A DNA stretch of 5,276 nucleotides, taken from NCBI GenBank assembly GCA_040381215.1, contig JBEIHO010000145.1:1-5276 (forward strand), read 5' to 3'. Positions 5,200 to 5,276 of this stretch are shown here, piece after piece. The notes below the pieces were generated by a model. That model was not told the origin of the DNA, searched no databases, and saw only the letters and a program-made list of their open reading frames with translations. The position numbers and the translations under genes are program-made. How positions within the stretch are numbered: position 1 is the stretch's first letter; each line of letters begins with the position of its first letter. Origin of the DNA: SZUA-430 sp040381215. GTDB lineage: Bacteria; Pseudomonadota; Alphaproteobacteria; Micropepsales; Micropepsaceae.

Positions 5200-5276
5200 T
5201 TACCAGGGAAGCGGTGCGCCGGTGTAGTCGAAGAAGCCCCCGGTCTGGGCTGGCGTCAGGCCTTCGATGACGCGCA
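5200..5276 (-). CDS. Short-chain dehydrogenase/reductase, C-terminal end only
   Basis: Reading leftward, the frame gives 24 residues, RVIEGLTPAQTGGFFDYTGAP then LPW, and a TAA stop (complement of 5200-5202). The ending T-G-G-F-F-D-Y-x-G-x-P-L-P-W is typical of the C-terminus of SDR-family NAD(P)-dependent oxidoreductases, where it closes the substrate-binding region. The catalytic Tyr-x-x-x-Lys and the glycine-rich cofactor motif would lie beyond the window, so the assignment rests on the tail alone. The gene is convergent with the oxidoreductase, and its stop is 1 bp from the right arm of element C. Its substrate cannot be guessed. Confidence 0.7.
   Translation of the reverse strand, partial: RVIEGLTPAQTGGFFDYTGAPLPW

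Overview
This 5.3 kb window is GC-rich bacterial DNA with tightly packed genes. The protein set fits an alphaproteobacterium, plausibly in or near the Sphingomonadales: an OxyR-type regulator tail, a DUF1330 protein, a Blc-type lipocalin, an AldA-like aldehyde dehydrogenase, a soluble molybdopterin oxidoreductase and an SDR tail ending in FDYTGAPLPW. The taxonomic placement is an inference from gene content and protein style, not from a marker gene.

Layout: 1-273 (+) is the 3' end of a LysR-family regulator, most likely oxyR. 323-760 (+) is a DUF1330 protein. 857-1402 (-) is an outer-membrane lipocalin lipoprotein, convergent with the DUF1330 gene. 1403-1507 is a divergent promoter gap. 1508-2911 (+) is an NAD(P)-dependent aldehyde dehydrogenase. 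3027-5084 (+) is a molybdopterin/4Fe-4S oxidoreductase. 5200-5276 (-) is the 3' end of a short-chain dehydrogenase, convergent with the oxidoreductase gene.

The most notable non-coding signal is a family of three palindromic elements, at 767-852, 2923-3010 and 5102-5198. Each has long inverted arms (24 to 30 bp) built on the same 14-mer, cggtgacagtgcac, around an unrelated core. Measured between the inner ends of the 14-mers, the core is 52, 52 and 51 nt long. They occupy all three gaps that lie just downstream of a stop codon, apart from the short gap after oxyR. Two lie between convergent genes. One lies between the aldehyde dehydrogenase and the ribosome-binding site of the oxidoreductase. 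None contains a gene. They look like small non-autonomous mobile palindromes (MITE or REP-doublet type) that probably also act as RNA hairpins.

The genes do not form one obvious pathway. Aldehyde dehydrogenase and molybdopterin oxidoreductase are both redox enzymes in the same orientation and could be co-transcribed through the middle hairpin. Oxidative-stress control by OxyR and membrane maintenance by the lipocalin are separate functions. I saw no tRNA, rRNA, CRISPR array, origin or complete transposase gene.
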